Shown piece by piece: positions 25,201 to 35,589 of a stretch of DNA of 64,000 bases. Under the pieces are notes generated by a model. The model was not told the origin of the DNA. It saw only the letters and a list, made by a program, of their open reading frames with translations, and searched no databases. The translations under genes and the position numbers were made by a program. Position 1 is the stretch's first letter. Every line of letters begins with the position of its first letter. The DNA is from Protopterus annectens (Eukaryota; Chordata; Ceratodontiformes; Protopteridae), in the NCBI RefSeq assembly GCF_019279795.1, contig NC_056732.1:183580438-183644437 (forward strand). Reading direction: 5' to 3'.

Positions 25201-27170
25201 CATCTATTAACTCCGGGTAAAGAAGCCTGGGGACCACATGTATTAAGTAAGGGTAAGGAAGCCTGGGGACCAAATGTATTAAGTAAGGGTAAGGAAGCCT
25301 GGGGACCACATGTATTAAGTGAAGGTAAGCAAGCCTGGGGACCACACATATTAAGTAATGGTAAGAAAGCCTAGGGATCACATGTATTAAGAAAGGGTAA
25401 GGAAGCTTGGGGACCACATGTATTAAGTGAGGGTAAAGGAGCCTGGGTACCACACGTATTATGTAAGAGTAAGAAAGCCTGGGGACCACATCTATTAACT
25501 CCGGGTAAAGAAGCCTGGGGACCACATGTATTAAGTAAGGGTAAGGAAGCCTGGGGACCAAATGTATTAAGTAAGGGTAAGGAAGCCTGGGGACCACATG
25601 TATTAAGTGAAGGTAAGCAAGCCTGGGGACCACACATATTAAGTAATGGTAAGAAAGCCTAGGGATCACATGTATTAAGAAAGGGTAAGGAAGCTTGGGG
25701 ACCACATGTATTAAGTGAGGGTAAAGGAGCCTGGGTACCACACATATTATGTAAGAGTAAGAAAGCCTGGGGACCACATCTATTAACTACGGGTAAAGAA
25801 GCCTGGGGACCACATGTATTAAGTAAGGGTAAGGAAGCCTGGGGACCAAATGTATTAAGTAAGGGTAAGGTAGCCTGGGGACTACATGTATTAAGTAAGG
25901 GTAAGGAAGCCTTGGGACCACATGTATTCAGTAAGGGTATGAAAGCCTGGGGACCACATGTATTAAGTAAGGGTAAGGAAGCCTGGGGACCACATGTATT
26001 AAGTAAGGGGAAGGAAGCCTGGAGACCACATGTATTAAGTACGGGGAAGGAAGCCTGGGGACCACATGTATTAAGTAAGAGTAAAGAAGCCTGGGGACCA
26101 CATGTATTAAGTAAGAGTAAGGAAGCCTGGGGACCACATGTATTAAGTAAGGGTAAGGAACCTGGGGCCACATGTATTAAGTAAGTGTAAGGAAGCTGGG
26201 GACCACATGTATTAAGTAAGGGTATGGAAGCATGGGGACCACAGGTATTAAGTAAGGGTTAGGAAGCGTGGGGACCACATGTATTAAGTAATGGTAAGGA
26301 AGCCTAGGAACCACATGTACTTAGTAAGGTAAAAGAGCCTGGGGACTACATGTATTAAGTAAGGGTAAGGAAGTCTATGAACCACATGTATTAAGTAAGG
26401 TAAGGAATCCTGGGGACCACATGAATTAAATAAGGGTAAGAAAGTTTGGCGACCACATGTATTAAGTAAGGGTATGGAAGCCTGGGGACCACAATTATTA
26501 CGTAATGGTAAGGAACCTGGCGACCACATGTATTAAGTAAGTGTAAGGAAGCCTGGGGACCACACGTATTAAGTAAGGGTAGGAAGCCTGGGGACCACAT
26601 GTATTAAGTAAGGGTAAGGAAGCCTGGGAACTACATATATTAAGTAAGGGTAAGGAAGCCTGGGGACTACATCTATTAAGTAAGGGTAAGCAAGCCTGGG
26701 GACTACAAGTATTAAGTAGGGGAAGGAATCCTGGGGACCACATGTATTAAGTAAGGGTAAGGAAGCCTGGGGACTACATATATTAAGTAAGGGTAAGGAA
26801 GCATGGGGACCACAGGTATTAAGTAAGGGTTAGGAAGCGTGGGGACCACATGTATTAAGTAATGGTAAGGAAGCCTAGGAACCACATGTACTTAGTAAGG
26901 TAAAAGAGCCTGGGGACTACATGTATTAAGTAAGGGTATGGAAGTCTCTGGACCACATGTATTAAGTAAGGTAAAGAATCCTGGAGACCACATGAATTAA
27001 ATAAGGGTAAGAAAGTCTGGCGACCACATGTATTAAGTAAGGGTATGGAAGCCTGGGGACCACATGTATTACGTAACGGTAAGGAACCTGGCGACCACAT
27101 GTATTAAGTAAGTGTAAGGAAGCCTGGGGACTACACGTATTAAGTATGGGTAGGAAGCCTGGGGACCACA
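22285..27170. repeat. Minisatellite super-unit 3 (about 4.9 kb)
   Basis: This is a near-copy of the preceding block, with rare shared variants such as GGGAAGACATATATTAAG (17872 and 22356 regions) and AGCATGGGGACCACAGGT (21267 and 26219; 21848 and 26800 regions). It is longer than super-unit 2, largely because an internal 288-bp block is present three times here and once there. The tail of the array (27171-28218) is less structured. Confidence 0.8.
25060..25930. repeat. 288-bp (8-unit) higher-order repeat, three copies
   Basis: The variant phrase CTATTAACTCCGGGTAAAG starts at 25204 and 25492, and with A for C at 25780. The spacings are exactly 288 bp, or eight 36-bp units. The matching block in super-unit 2 has a single copy near 20828. 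This is direct evidence for recent local amplification in units of eight. Confidence 0.9.
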
Positions 27171-28218
27171 TGTATTAAGTAAGGGCAAGGAAGCCTGGGG
27201 ACTATATGTATTTAGTAAGGGTAAGGAAGCCTAGGGACCGCATGTATTAAGTAAGGGTAAGGATGCCTGGAGACCACATGTATTAGGTAAGGGTAAGTAA
27301 GCCTGGGGACCACACGTATTAAGTAAGGGTTAGGAAGCCTGGGGACTACATGTATTAAGTAAGGGTAAGGAAGCCTGGGGACTACATGTATTAAGTAAGG
27401 GTAAGGATGCCTGGGGACCACATGAATTAAGTATGGCTAAGTAATCCTGGGGACCCCCTGTATTAAGTAAGGGTAAGGATGCCTGGGGACCACATGTATT
27501 AAGTACGGGTTAGGAAGCCTGGGGACCACATGTATTAAGTAAGGGTAAGGAAGCCTGGGGACTACATGTATTAAGTATGGGTAAGGAAACCTGGGGACTG
27601 CATGTATTAAGTAAGGGTAAGGTAACCTGGGGACCACATGTATTAAGTATGGGTAAGGAAGCCTGGGGACCACATGTATTAAGTAAGGGCAAGGAAGCCT
27701 GGGGACCACATGTATTAAGTAAGGGTAAGGAAGCCTGGGGACCACATGTATTAAGTAAGGGTAATGAAGCCTGGGGACCACATGTATTATGTAAGGGTAT
27801 GGAAGGTTGGGGACTACGTGTATTAAGTAAGGGTAAGGAAGCCTGGGGACCACATCTATTAATTATGGGTAAGTAACCCTGGGGTCCACCTGTATTAAAT
27901 AAGGGTAAGGAAGCCAAGGGACCACATGTATTAAGTAAGGGTAAGGAAGCTGGGGACCACATGTATTACATAAGGGTAAGGAAGCCTGGGGACCACATGT
28001 ATTAAATAAGGGTAAGGAAGCCTGGGGACCACATGTAATAAGTAAGGATAAGCAAGCCTTGCAACACATGTATTAAGTAAGGGTAAGGAAACCTGGGGAC
28101 TACATGTATTAAGTAAGGGTAAGGAATCCTAGGGACCACATGTATTAAATAAGGGTAAGGAAGCCTAGGGACCGCATGTATTATGTAAGAGTGAGGAAGC
28201 CTGGGGACTACATGTATT

Positions 28219-28616
28219 CCCAAAATGGAAGTAACATTATTTTAGTATTTTTTCTTGAAGTTTCAATGAAGCTGCATATTCACACTTAAAAATACATTTT
28301 CAGTTATTCCATTTGGTTTACCAGCTTAGGTAGGTGACATTGATTTAATTACATGAAAACTATATACTTCATGTGAGACAAAGCATAGTGCTCAGTACTT
28401 TTATAAAGAAGACCTCCCTGGTTCCCAGTGACAGTTCATGCCCACCTTGTATTGTGCATGTAACCCCATGTTTTAGCACTCATGTTATTCACTGCTGTTC
28501 ATGGACTGAATGACAGTGCACATCCAATGCCTGCACAACCACCACCTCTGAACAAGAGCAGACTGTCATCTCCATGAACACTAAGCAGGCCATCTAGGTG
28601 AATATAGAATATAGGT
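28219..28616. other. Unannotated flank right of the minisatellite
   Basis: AT-rich, unique-looking DNA immediately after the sharp end of the array. No unit remnants, coding motifs or transposon ends are visible. Confidence 0.5.
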
Positions 28617-28710
28617 GAATTGAAACAATGCTAATTTCATGAACTTTAATTGTACTTTGACTTAGGAACGTGGTTCATCCCCATCATGGTATTAGAAACC
28701 CAAAAGACTT
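28617..28710. repeat. Interspersed repeat, copy 1 (matches 40275-40360)
   Basis: The text around ATTGAAACAATGCTAATTTC, CATGAACTTTAAT, CTTTGACTTAGGAA and ATTAGAAACCCA recurs at 40275-40360 in the same orientation with moderate divergence. Sequence outside these limits does not match. I do not recognise the family. Confidence 0.7.
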
Positions 28711-28728
28711 TGAGAAATTAAAAAAAAA

Positions 28729-28899
28729 ACATGTGACAAGGGTTTTTCAAGTAAGCAGAATCTGACACTAGATGAGTATGTTCATACTGGGCATACTGGG
28801 CAAAAACCCTGTAAATGTGCCACATGTGGCAAGGGTTATAAAAGTAAGTACAACCTGACAAGACATCAGAATGTTCACACTGACCAATGTCAGTCCTGA
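28729..28899 (+). pseudogene. C2H2 zinc-finger gene remnant (two fingers)
   Basis: This open stretch of 56 codons ends at TGA 28897-28899. The second finger is complete: C-A-T-C, twelve residues, then HQNVH, that is C-x2-C-x12-H-x3-H, preceded by a linker-like TGQKP and followed by HTD. The first finger keeps CDKGFSSKQNLTL and VHTG, but its first Cys is lost in an A-run and its first His is Asp. A linker-like HTG is duplicated between the fingers. This is the style of the terminal exon of a poly-zinc-finger transcription factor. With only two fingers and damaged residues it is best read as a pseudogene fragment, perhaps retrocopied. No promoter or other exons are visible. Confidence 0.75.
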
Positions 28900-29674
28900 T
28901 GGAGAGATGAAAAGTCAGCAAGCTAAAAAGTGTAGTAGTGCTGAAATTTTCCCTCATTAAAAGAAGGTTAGAGGAGGTTTAATATATAACTACATTCTAG
29001 AAATATTACATTGTTTTCTTTAAATAACAGCTGTATAAGAGAAGGTTCTATCTTTTCATCTGTTTTGTGACTGTCCATTTTATATTATTTTGTAGATGTA
29101 GGACTCGTCACATTATGTGATGAGTTGATATATTTATAATTTAGTATTTTTAAATTTAGTTATAAGTTCATAGAGCTCAATAGATAGTACAAGATGTCGA
29201 TTGTGAGAGTACTATTGACATTCTAAATTGACCGTGAGGGTATTTTGTTAACCTTTTGACTTTCTGTAGGTGTGTGCATATATATACATATATAAATTTT
29301 TATTTTAGGGCCAGTTTATTGTGTAGTGATGTATTTTAAATTCTTTTGTGATGCTGATTCATTATATATATATTACTTTGTAACATTTTTAGTGTTGGGG
29401 CTTTAAGTTAATTGAGCTCCAGCATGTGAATTGATTGTAATTAGTGACATTTTAAATGTTCTGATGGAGGCGAGGCACTGTTCTACTTGTTTTTTGGTGT
29501 TCTGAGGAAGTTGGATGTGTTCCGACAAAACGCGTATGTTTCTTATGGCTTAAATAAATTGTCTGCTTCTTACATTTTCAATGAATTGGATTTAATATAT
29601 TTTAAGTGGATTCAAGCCCTGGTCTCTAGTGATGGTCTCAGGAGTGTTTTGTTGGACTTGTATGGTGTTTTCAG
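28900..29674. other. AT-rich region ending in a CTGAGGA...AATAAA motif
   Basis: Mostly unrecognised AT-rich DNA. At 29502-29560 is CTGAGGAAG, then a short spacer, ACAAAACGCG, and an AAATAAA. Motifs of the type CTGANGA...GAAACG...AATAAA are common near the 3' ends of Penelope-like elements in vertebrates, where they derive from hammerhead ribozymes. This one lacks the exact GAAA, so it is at best degenerate. No reverse transcriptase sequence accompanies it. Confidence 0.3.
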
Positions 29675-30008
29675 TTTACATAATTTTGTAAACCAATATT
29701 TATCAATTACAACTGACAGATGGTATAGTTGACCATAACATCCATGTAATGTTAACCAGGACAGCGTGACCCCGCTCATCCTGACCCATTAAGCAGTGTC
29801 CACACCTCCACTTGCTTACTTATGAAGCAGCATACCACCACTCACTTCATTTACCATTTATTGAATTACACATCCAAACAAACAAGCACCTACCTCAGCT
29901 TACTTATTTTACTTATCAACCAGTGTCCAGCTGCTCACTTTCCTTTCCCAACTCATTGAATTGAAAATACAATACCAGAGGGGGAACAGAAGAGGGTAAG
30001 CCTGCCCC
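29675..30008. repeat. Long direct repeat, left copy
   Basis: From about 29675 the sequence recurs 684 bp downstream. Shared landmarks are TGGTATAGTT (29721 and 30405), GGACAGCGTGACCCCGCTCA, GAAGCAGCATACCACCAC and CCAGAGGGG. The copies differ by substitutions and small indels. This could be a tandem duplication or terminal or pseudo-LTR repeats of an unidentified element. Confidence 0.85.
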
Positions 30009-30360
30009 TATTCTCCACCCTACTCAGACTGATAAAATATCCACAATCCCCACTATTCAAACACAAAAAGGGAGGGAAGAAGGGTAGCAAGTTCACGCCA
30101 AAATGTGATTTCTTCCCCAGTTATACTTGCCTAAACCCCTTAAGCCCCTCCCTCCCCTTACCTCATTTCCTCCCACTCATCCCTCATTCCCATTTAACCC
30201 TTTCTTCCCCACTATCTTAATTCCTGCTACTTTATTTATCTGACCCCACTTGAAGATGTCCCTGGACAAATTGGTTTGTTACCAAACCTCAGTTGTCCTG
30301 GTCCCCTTCAATAAACACACATCACATTAAATGACATTTGACGACCTTTATTAAACTTCT

Positions 30361-30770
30361 GTAAACATAATTTTAACCAATATTTATTAATTACAACTGA
30401 CACATGGTATAGTTGAGAATAACATCCATGTAATGTTAACTAGGACAGCGTGACCCCGCTCATCCTGACCCAGTAAGCAGTGTCCACTCCTCTACTTGCT
30501 TACTTATGAAGCAGCATACCACCACTCACTTCATTTACCATTTATTGAATTACACATCCAAACAATAAGCAGCTTACCTCTGCTCACAACAACAACAACA
30601 ACAACAACCTCTGCTCGCTTATTGTAATTATCAGGCAGCTTTCCAGCCACTCACTTTCCTTTCCCAACTCATTGAATTGAACATCCAACACCAGAGGGGA
30701 AACAGAAGAGGGCAAGCCTACCCCTCTTCTCTGCCCACTAGCCTGACCAGACTGTTCCCCCACTCTCCAA
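30361..30770. repeat. Long direct repeat, right copy, with (AAC)n insertion
   Basis: This is the second copy of the 29675-30008 sequence. It contains an extra (AAC)n run at 30586-30608 not present in the left copy. Between the copies (30254-30320) lie a small hairpin (GGTTTG/CCAAACC with TTA loop) and an AATAAA, similar in layout to the motif before the left copy. Confidence 0.85.
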
Positions 30771-32363
30771 CCAAACTTCCAACAACCTAACCACCATTAA
30801 AGGGCATTAAGCCAAATATCATTCAGTGAATCCCATCCTCTCTAACCAACTGGAGCCGTGTCATCACCTCCCAAAGCCCTATCACATAAAATAACAAAAT
30901 ATCCAATTGTCTAAACAGCTGAAAAAAAAACACTGATCCCCCTCCAATGGTAAGTAACCAACCATAACCTCATAACCTAGCATAACCACTGTTTATGAGA
31001 TGAATACTCACTAACTGACAACAAAAGCTTTGTAATGATTCCCAGGTCATTACCAGCCAGCTAAAAAACAAACACTAAGTCCGCTGCCACTTGAAACCAT
31101 GCAGAGGCAATTGCATACCTTCATGCAAAACTGCAGCCTCATCTTACCACCCAATGAATATGATAACCAAATGAGATCTCTTTTAAAAATTCAGTTTAAT
31201 AGCAATCCTGCCATCACACCCACTATCCATTAAATGCAATAAGATATTTAACGACCATCATGGCATTTTAGCAACACGACCACCACAAGCCATACCAATT
31301 CCATATTACAAATGAAAATGTACCCTAATCCCCAACAACTCCAGCTGAACCTCCTACATCAGCTTAATGTGGAAACTCCAAATATTCAACATTTCCTCAG
31401 TCATCCTTCATTCCATCCAACAAGCAACTAACCCAACCCCCCCAAATTATATCCCCCAACCAAACATCACATGCCACTTTAGTCAAATGGAAATCCCCAT
31501 CAACCTCCCTATCGATCTGCCAAAAGATCTGTCCGGGCAAATTACTAGGTAATCACCTGCCAAATGCACCACAAAACACTAAACTCAAGCCAAGCGAAAC
31601 CACACAAGCACAATGTACCACCAGAACCCTGAAATGCCCAAAGTCACCAAAAACAAACAAGGTCAGTGACATGCTATCATGCCTAACTGCAGCCTCTTTA
31701 TCCACCCAATGGATATACTAATGACCAACTTGAGATTTACTTTCCTAATGGATAAATTGCCTAGTTATCCCACCATTCTACCCACTATCCATTATCAGGG
31801 AAGAAAACCTTCAGAAACCAAACCCACCCTGTTAATGACATCAAACCACCCATGAAACAGTCACAGCACAAACTGTAGGCCAAATGACCTTCCTTATACC
31901 AACACCAGCAACCCACTTACTTTGCCAAAAATTAATGTCAGCCAATTTTCACAGAATCACACCTACCCTTCCAACATATCAGCCACAGTCCAGAATTTAG
32001 CAAACTAACCTAACCCTATCAACCAACAAACTGCAGTAATTACAGCTAAATCCTCCTTCACCAACTGGAAAACCCCACTTTTATCACAAGCCGGAAACTG
32101 TACTGCTCTGTCTACCCTTCATGCAGTCTTAATGCCCCACCCATTACTACCTACTCCAATGGATACCATTGCTAACTTCTAAAATAACTCAAGCCCACCT
32201 ACAATGCCCACCAAAATGTGGTCAACTTCCTATTATTGGACTCCACCCTGCAGGTGGACAACCCCACAGCTGTTGACCCAGTCCTTGTCATACCTCATCC
32301 TTGTCTGTACCCCCACTACTGCCAAATCACACAGACTGTTAAGCACCTAATAAGGTGATTATT
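30771..32363. other. Strongly G-poor, A/C-rich stretch
   Basis: The plus strand is rich in A and C with very few G. Bases 31381-31440, for example, hold 23 C and 2 G. I found no coding motif. The uniform skew suggests one long unrecognised repeat or a region with a history of strand-biased mutation. Confidence 0.6.
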
Positions 32364-32725
32364 TGTGACCTCATTGTACTCCATTCCAATGGCAGGAACA
32401 TCTATCCCATCAGAAAGCATCACCTTTCAAATCCACTTTTCAGGCCACTGCATGATGCCTTCTGCACTTCTCCAATCTGCAACCTCATTGTACACCACTC
32501 CACCACAGGAACCACTCAAGCGACCTGGACATCCACTGCATCAACCTCCATCACTTTCAGAGCCCCACTTCCTTCACGCCACTGCGTAGCGCTGCAGCAG
32601 CTAAAACACTCCTCACAGCACCACATCTGTGACCTCATTGTGCACAACTCCAGTGGCAAAAACATCCATCCCATCAGGTTCGGCCACCACCTGATGCCCA
32701 CTCTGTACTTCCCCATCTGCAAGAA
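32364..32725. repeat. Imperfect internal duplication (three partial units)
   Basis: The phrase TGTGACCTCATTGTACTCC recurs with changes at 32364, about 32478 and 32628. The first and third are followed by CATCYATCCCATCAG and later by CTGATGCC...CTTCCCCATCTGC-like text. Spacing is uneven (about 114 and 150 bp). The open frame at 32355-32759 is low-complexity and shows no family motif. Confidence 0.55.
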
Positions 32726-35433
32726 AAAAGAAAACTGTAATTTGTCTGCATACACTTAAACCAAAACTTTCTTAACATTGGGTGCTGCCAAGAACCCACC
32801 ACAATATCCCACATCAAATCCTTTTGATTCCAGTGAAGGAAACCACTGTAGCAATACAATGGTCTTATGCCACCAATGGCAATAACTGAACCACTATGTT
32901 TAAATGGCACCTATTAACATGCAGAAACAAAGTGAACTACTAAATGGTGTGTTACCATTAACAGTGCATACAAGGGATAACTGAAATATCAAATTTAGAA
33001 AATGTGACCATGACAACTTTTCCCCATGCTGCTTTGCTCTTCTAGCAGCTGTAACAGTAACATGTACCCTGCAATGAAACTTATATGTCATATGAATATT
33101 GCCTTTTCATTTAGAGCTGAGACAATTTCCATCATTTTCTAATTAGCACAAGCCTTTGCCATGCTGAAATTTCTCTTCCTAGTTTGACTTGACATATACA
33201 GATGAATTGGTTAATCAACCATATTGATGGAATCTGTTAACTGACATGCAGGCAATAAATTCTGTGTTTACCCCCATCCTGGAGCATTGCTTGAAGCATG
33301 CTACTATGCAAGCAATTAAGAGTCTGTCTCTCTGTTCAGTTCCACAAATCATCTCAGCTCTATTATTGTCATTCTTCAACTACAAGAGATTATACTTTAG
33401 TACAGTGAATGGAATATCTTTAGTATCATATAGTATCTAATGAGCCTTCTCCACATTCTGTTCTCTTGCAGCAACTTCTTACTTGAAAACCACAGTTTCG
33501 TCTCACCAGTCACTTCCTTCCTGACGTCATTATCCTGGTGTAGCTATCTAACATCCTCATTCACTTTGTTTGTAACTTACAAATCTTGCTATGTGTAATC
33601 ATTCTATTTTCTAAAACATGAAGTTTCATGGAAAGAAGCTTGGACTATCTCTTTTAGAACATATTCACATACTCTCTTATTCTCAGAGAGCATCATAAAG
33701 TAATTTCATCTTGCATACCACCTGATGTTCATCTGAATAAGTCACCCTCCTTGCTTTATCTTCATCTCACCTCAAATTGTTTTTTATTTTATACTTGTGA
33801 AGGCTCTAAAATTACTATACACTCATAGTAGTCACACTTTTGGTCATCTCAGCTATACCACTATCAACATACGTCCTCTAATCTTCCATTATTTACGCTC
33901 ACTGGTCTGTTACATACCAGTGCTTCCATCAAAACAAGCCAGGCCTATCCATTAGCATAACCAACAGAAAACTTGATCCATAGTAATAAACTGGGAAAGA
34001 TGAAAGAATTAATCCTTCCATACTCATTTTAAAAGTTTAATTGCATACGTTACAGTATAAAATGTCATGCTGTCCTCCAAATTCCTACCTTCTATCGTTT
34101 AAAATGAGAAGCAGCCCAAATCCTACTGGCTATCATTAAGCATTCAATAAACTGTTTCATGTTTCAACTTCCAAGTACACAATTAAGATAAATACTCATG
34201 TATCAAATTAGTCATAAAACGTGCCCCCTGAGGAGGACAGCCAGCAAGCTATCTAAACAAAGTAATTAACAAGCCAAAAGGATGAGAAGTGTACACACAA
34301 CCATAATCATGTCAATAATTGTTCAAATTAACACTGCAGTACAATAACAATCCACTTGTTTTCTGCTCAAATAAATGTCTGTGGTTCACAGCTATATAAC
34401 TAGCCTTCTTGCAATGTTTGTTATAGATTCAAGAGCTTACTACGCAATGCCAGTCACATTTGACCTGCCAGATCAAATAACTCTTACTATCAAATAATCT
34501 CAAGCATCAATTGCCAAAGATTGGCCAGTGATTGGCCAGAAAACCACAAACCTGAATCAAAATCTGGACTTCAGCAGAAATCTGAACAGCTAAGCGAAAT
34601 GCCCATCTATGCAGGAAGCCACCATTACTCGCAGGTGCACTGCAGCCAGCGAAAATAGTCTAAACCAAGAGGATAGCCTGACCAACACTCCAGCAGTGAA
34701 CCACCAAGAACACTTGTATAGACACAGAAGTCCTCCACAATCATCCTCCGCAAATGCCAGTCAGGCAAAACTTCGCACAGGCAATAGGAGTCCCTTACCG
34801 TAACTGCCTCCATTAGTTCCAGTACTACTTCAGCAGAGCACCACCCAAAAGCAAAATACCCGTTCATTGTCAGAGACTTTTATGTTCCATTCCTGCCTCC
34901 CCATCCCTTCCTGTCACATATTCCCTTAAAACAGCACTTGACAAACTCCTTTTAGTCTAATAATTAAACTATTTACCCACATTGTGCATGCTATGTAGAA
35001 TATTTTAGCGACAAGTTCTCCAAATGCACCTATATTATAGACTACAAGCCTGTCTTTATTAAGCCAAGAGTTCACAAATGCACAAATTACAGACTATAAG
35101 CCTGTTTAGGAATTTCGAACTAAAAGCTGAAGGCTAGTCCCTAGGCCATATCATGTCACCAGCTTTTTTTTTTGTTTGTTTGTTTAATACAGCATTTTAC
35201 AGCTTTATGTCAAGACTAATAGCGATCACCCTTCAGAAAGAACAGTTGTAAACTACTACAAGCAAGCTCAGTTCAATCACTGAATGATTGATGTCATACA
35301 ATAATGACAGACAGTTGAGTTTCAGACTTCGTACCCTTCCGGAGTACATTCTAAGGCAAAACCTGTATATCTCATCAAATCCGCAGTTTGGCAGAGCAAC
35401 ATTTAAAATTGACCCTATTATAAGCTGTTATCC
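32726..35433. other. Unannotated region
   Basis: AT-rich, mostly G-poor sequence up to the 5' truncation point of LINE copy B. A CCCCCTGAGGAGGA motif at about 34223 resembles the other CTGANGA motifs in the window but lacks the partner sequence. No supported gene. Confidence 0.4.
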
Positions 35434-35560
35434 CAAACGATGCTTTGCCAGAGATGGCCTGCACCTGTCACCCTTAGGATTCCGGATACTGGCTAAGGCT
35501 CTTGCCACCCCTATAGTGCCTTTTTTAGGCAAGGTTCAAATGACAAATTCACCACCGTAA
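35434..35560 (+). pseudogene. LINE copy B ORF1, C-terminal remnant
   Basis: The reading frame RCFARDGLHLSPLGFRILAK and its continuation to the stop at 35558-35560 matches the C-terminus of copies A and D. It retains the Asp-x-x-His of SGNH block V (DGLH), which is mutated in both longer copies. The open frame extends upstream to 35288, but that part has no homology and is flanking DNA read through. Confidence 0.85.
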
Positions 35561-35589
35561 CAGGTACAAGCAAGCAAAATCTGAGGGTA

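Larger units (their letters stand above)
12460..28218. repeat. Giant 36-bp minisatellite array (about 430 units)
   Basis: The plus-strand unit begins GGGGACCACATGTATTAAG and ends TAAGGGTAAGGAAGCCT, 36 bp in all. It repeats without interruption for about 15.7 kb. Units differ by scattered substitutions and 1-bp indels, and most retain ACATGT and AAGGGTAAGG. The left edge is ragged (TACATTTAAGTAAGGG at 12461); the right edge stops sharply after CATGTATT at 28211-28218. Because 36 is 12 codons, each frame reads as a 12-residue peptide repeat: CGPQASLPLLNT or VPRLPYPYLIHV on the minus strand, and GKEAWGPHVLSK on the plus strand. The many open frames of up to 225 codons are therefore artefacts. 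Shared variants show a higher-order structure, given separately. The plus strand is purine- and G-rich. Confidence 0.98.

Noticed and set aside
12460-28218. CRISPR array
   Set aside because: There are no unique spacers: the 36-bp units are directly adjacent and the host is a vertebrate.
12460-28218. Interstitial telomere repeat
   Set aside because: The unit contains AAGGGTAAGG but no run of the vertebrate TTAGGG hexamer; resemblance is limited to part of each unit.
34215-34240. Further hammerhead-like motif (CCCCCTGAGGAGGA)
   Set aside because: It lacks the downstream GAAA-like core and a nearby AATAAA in the expected layout.
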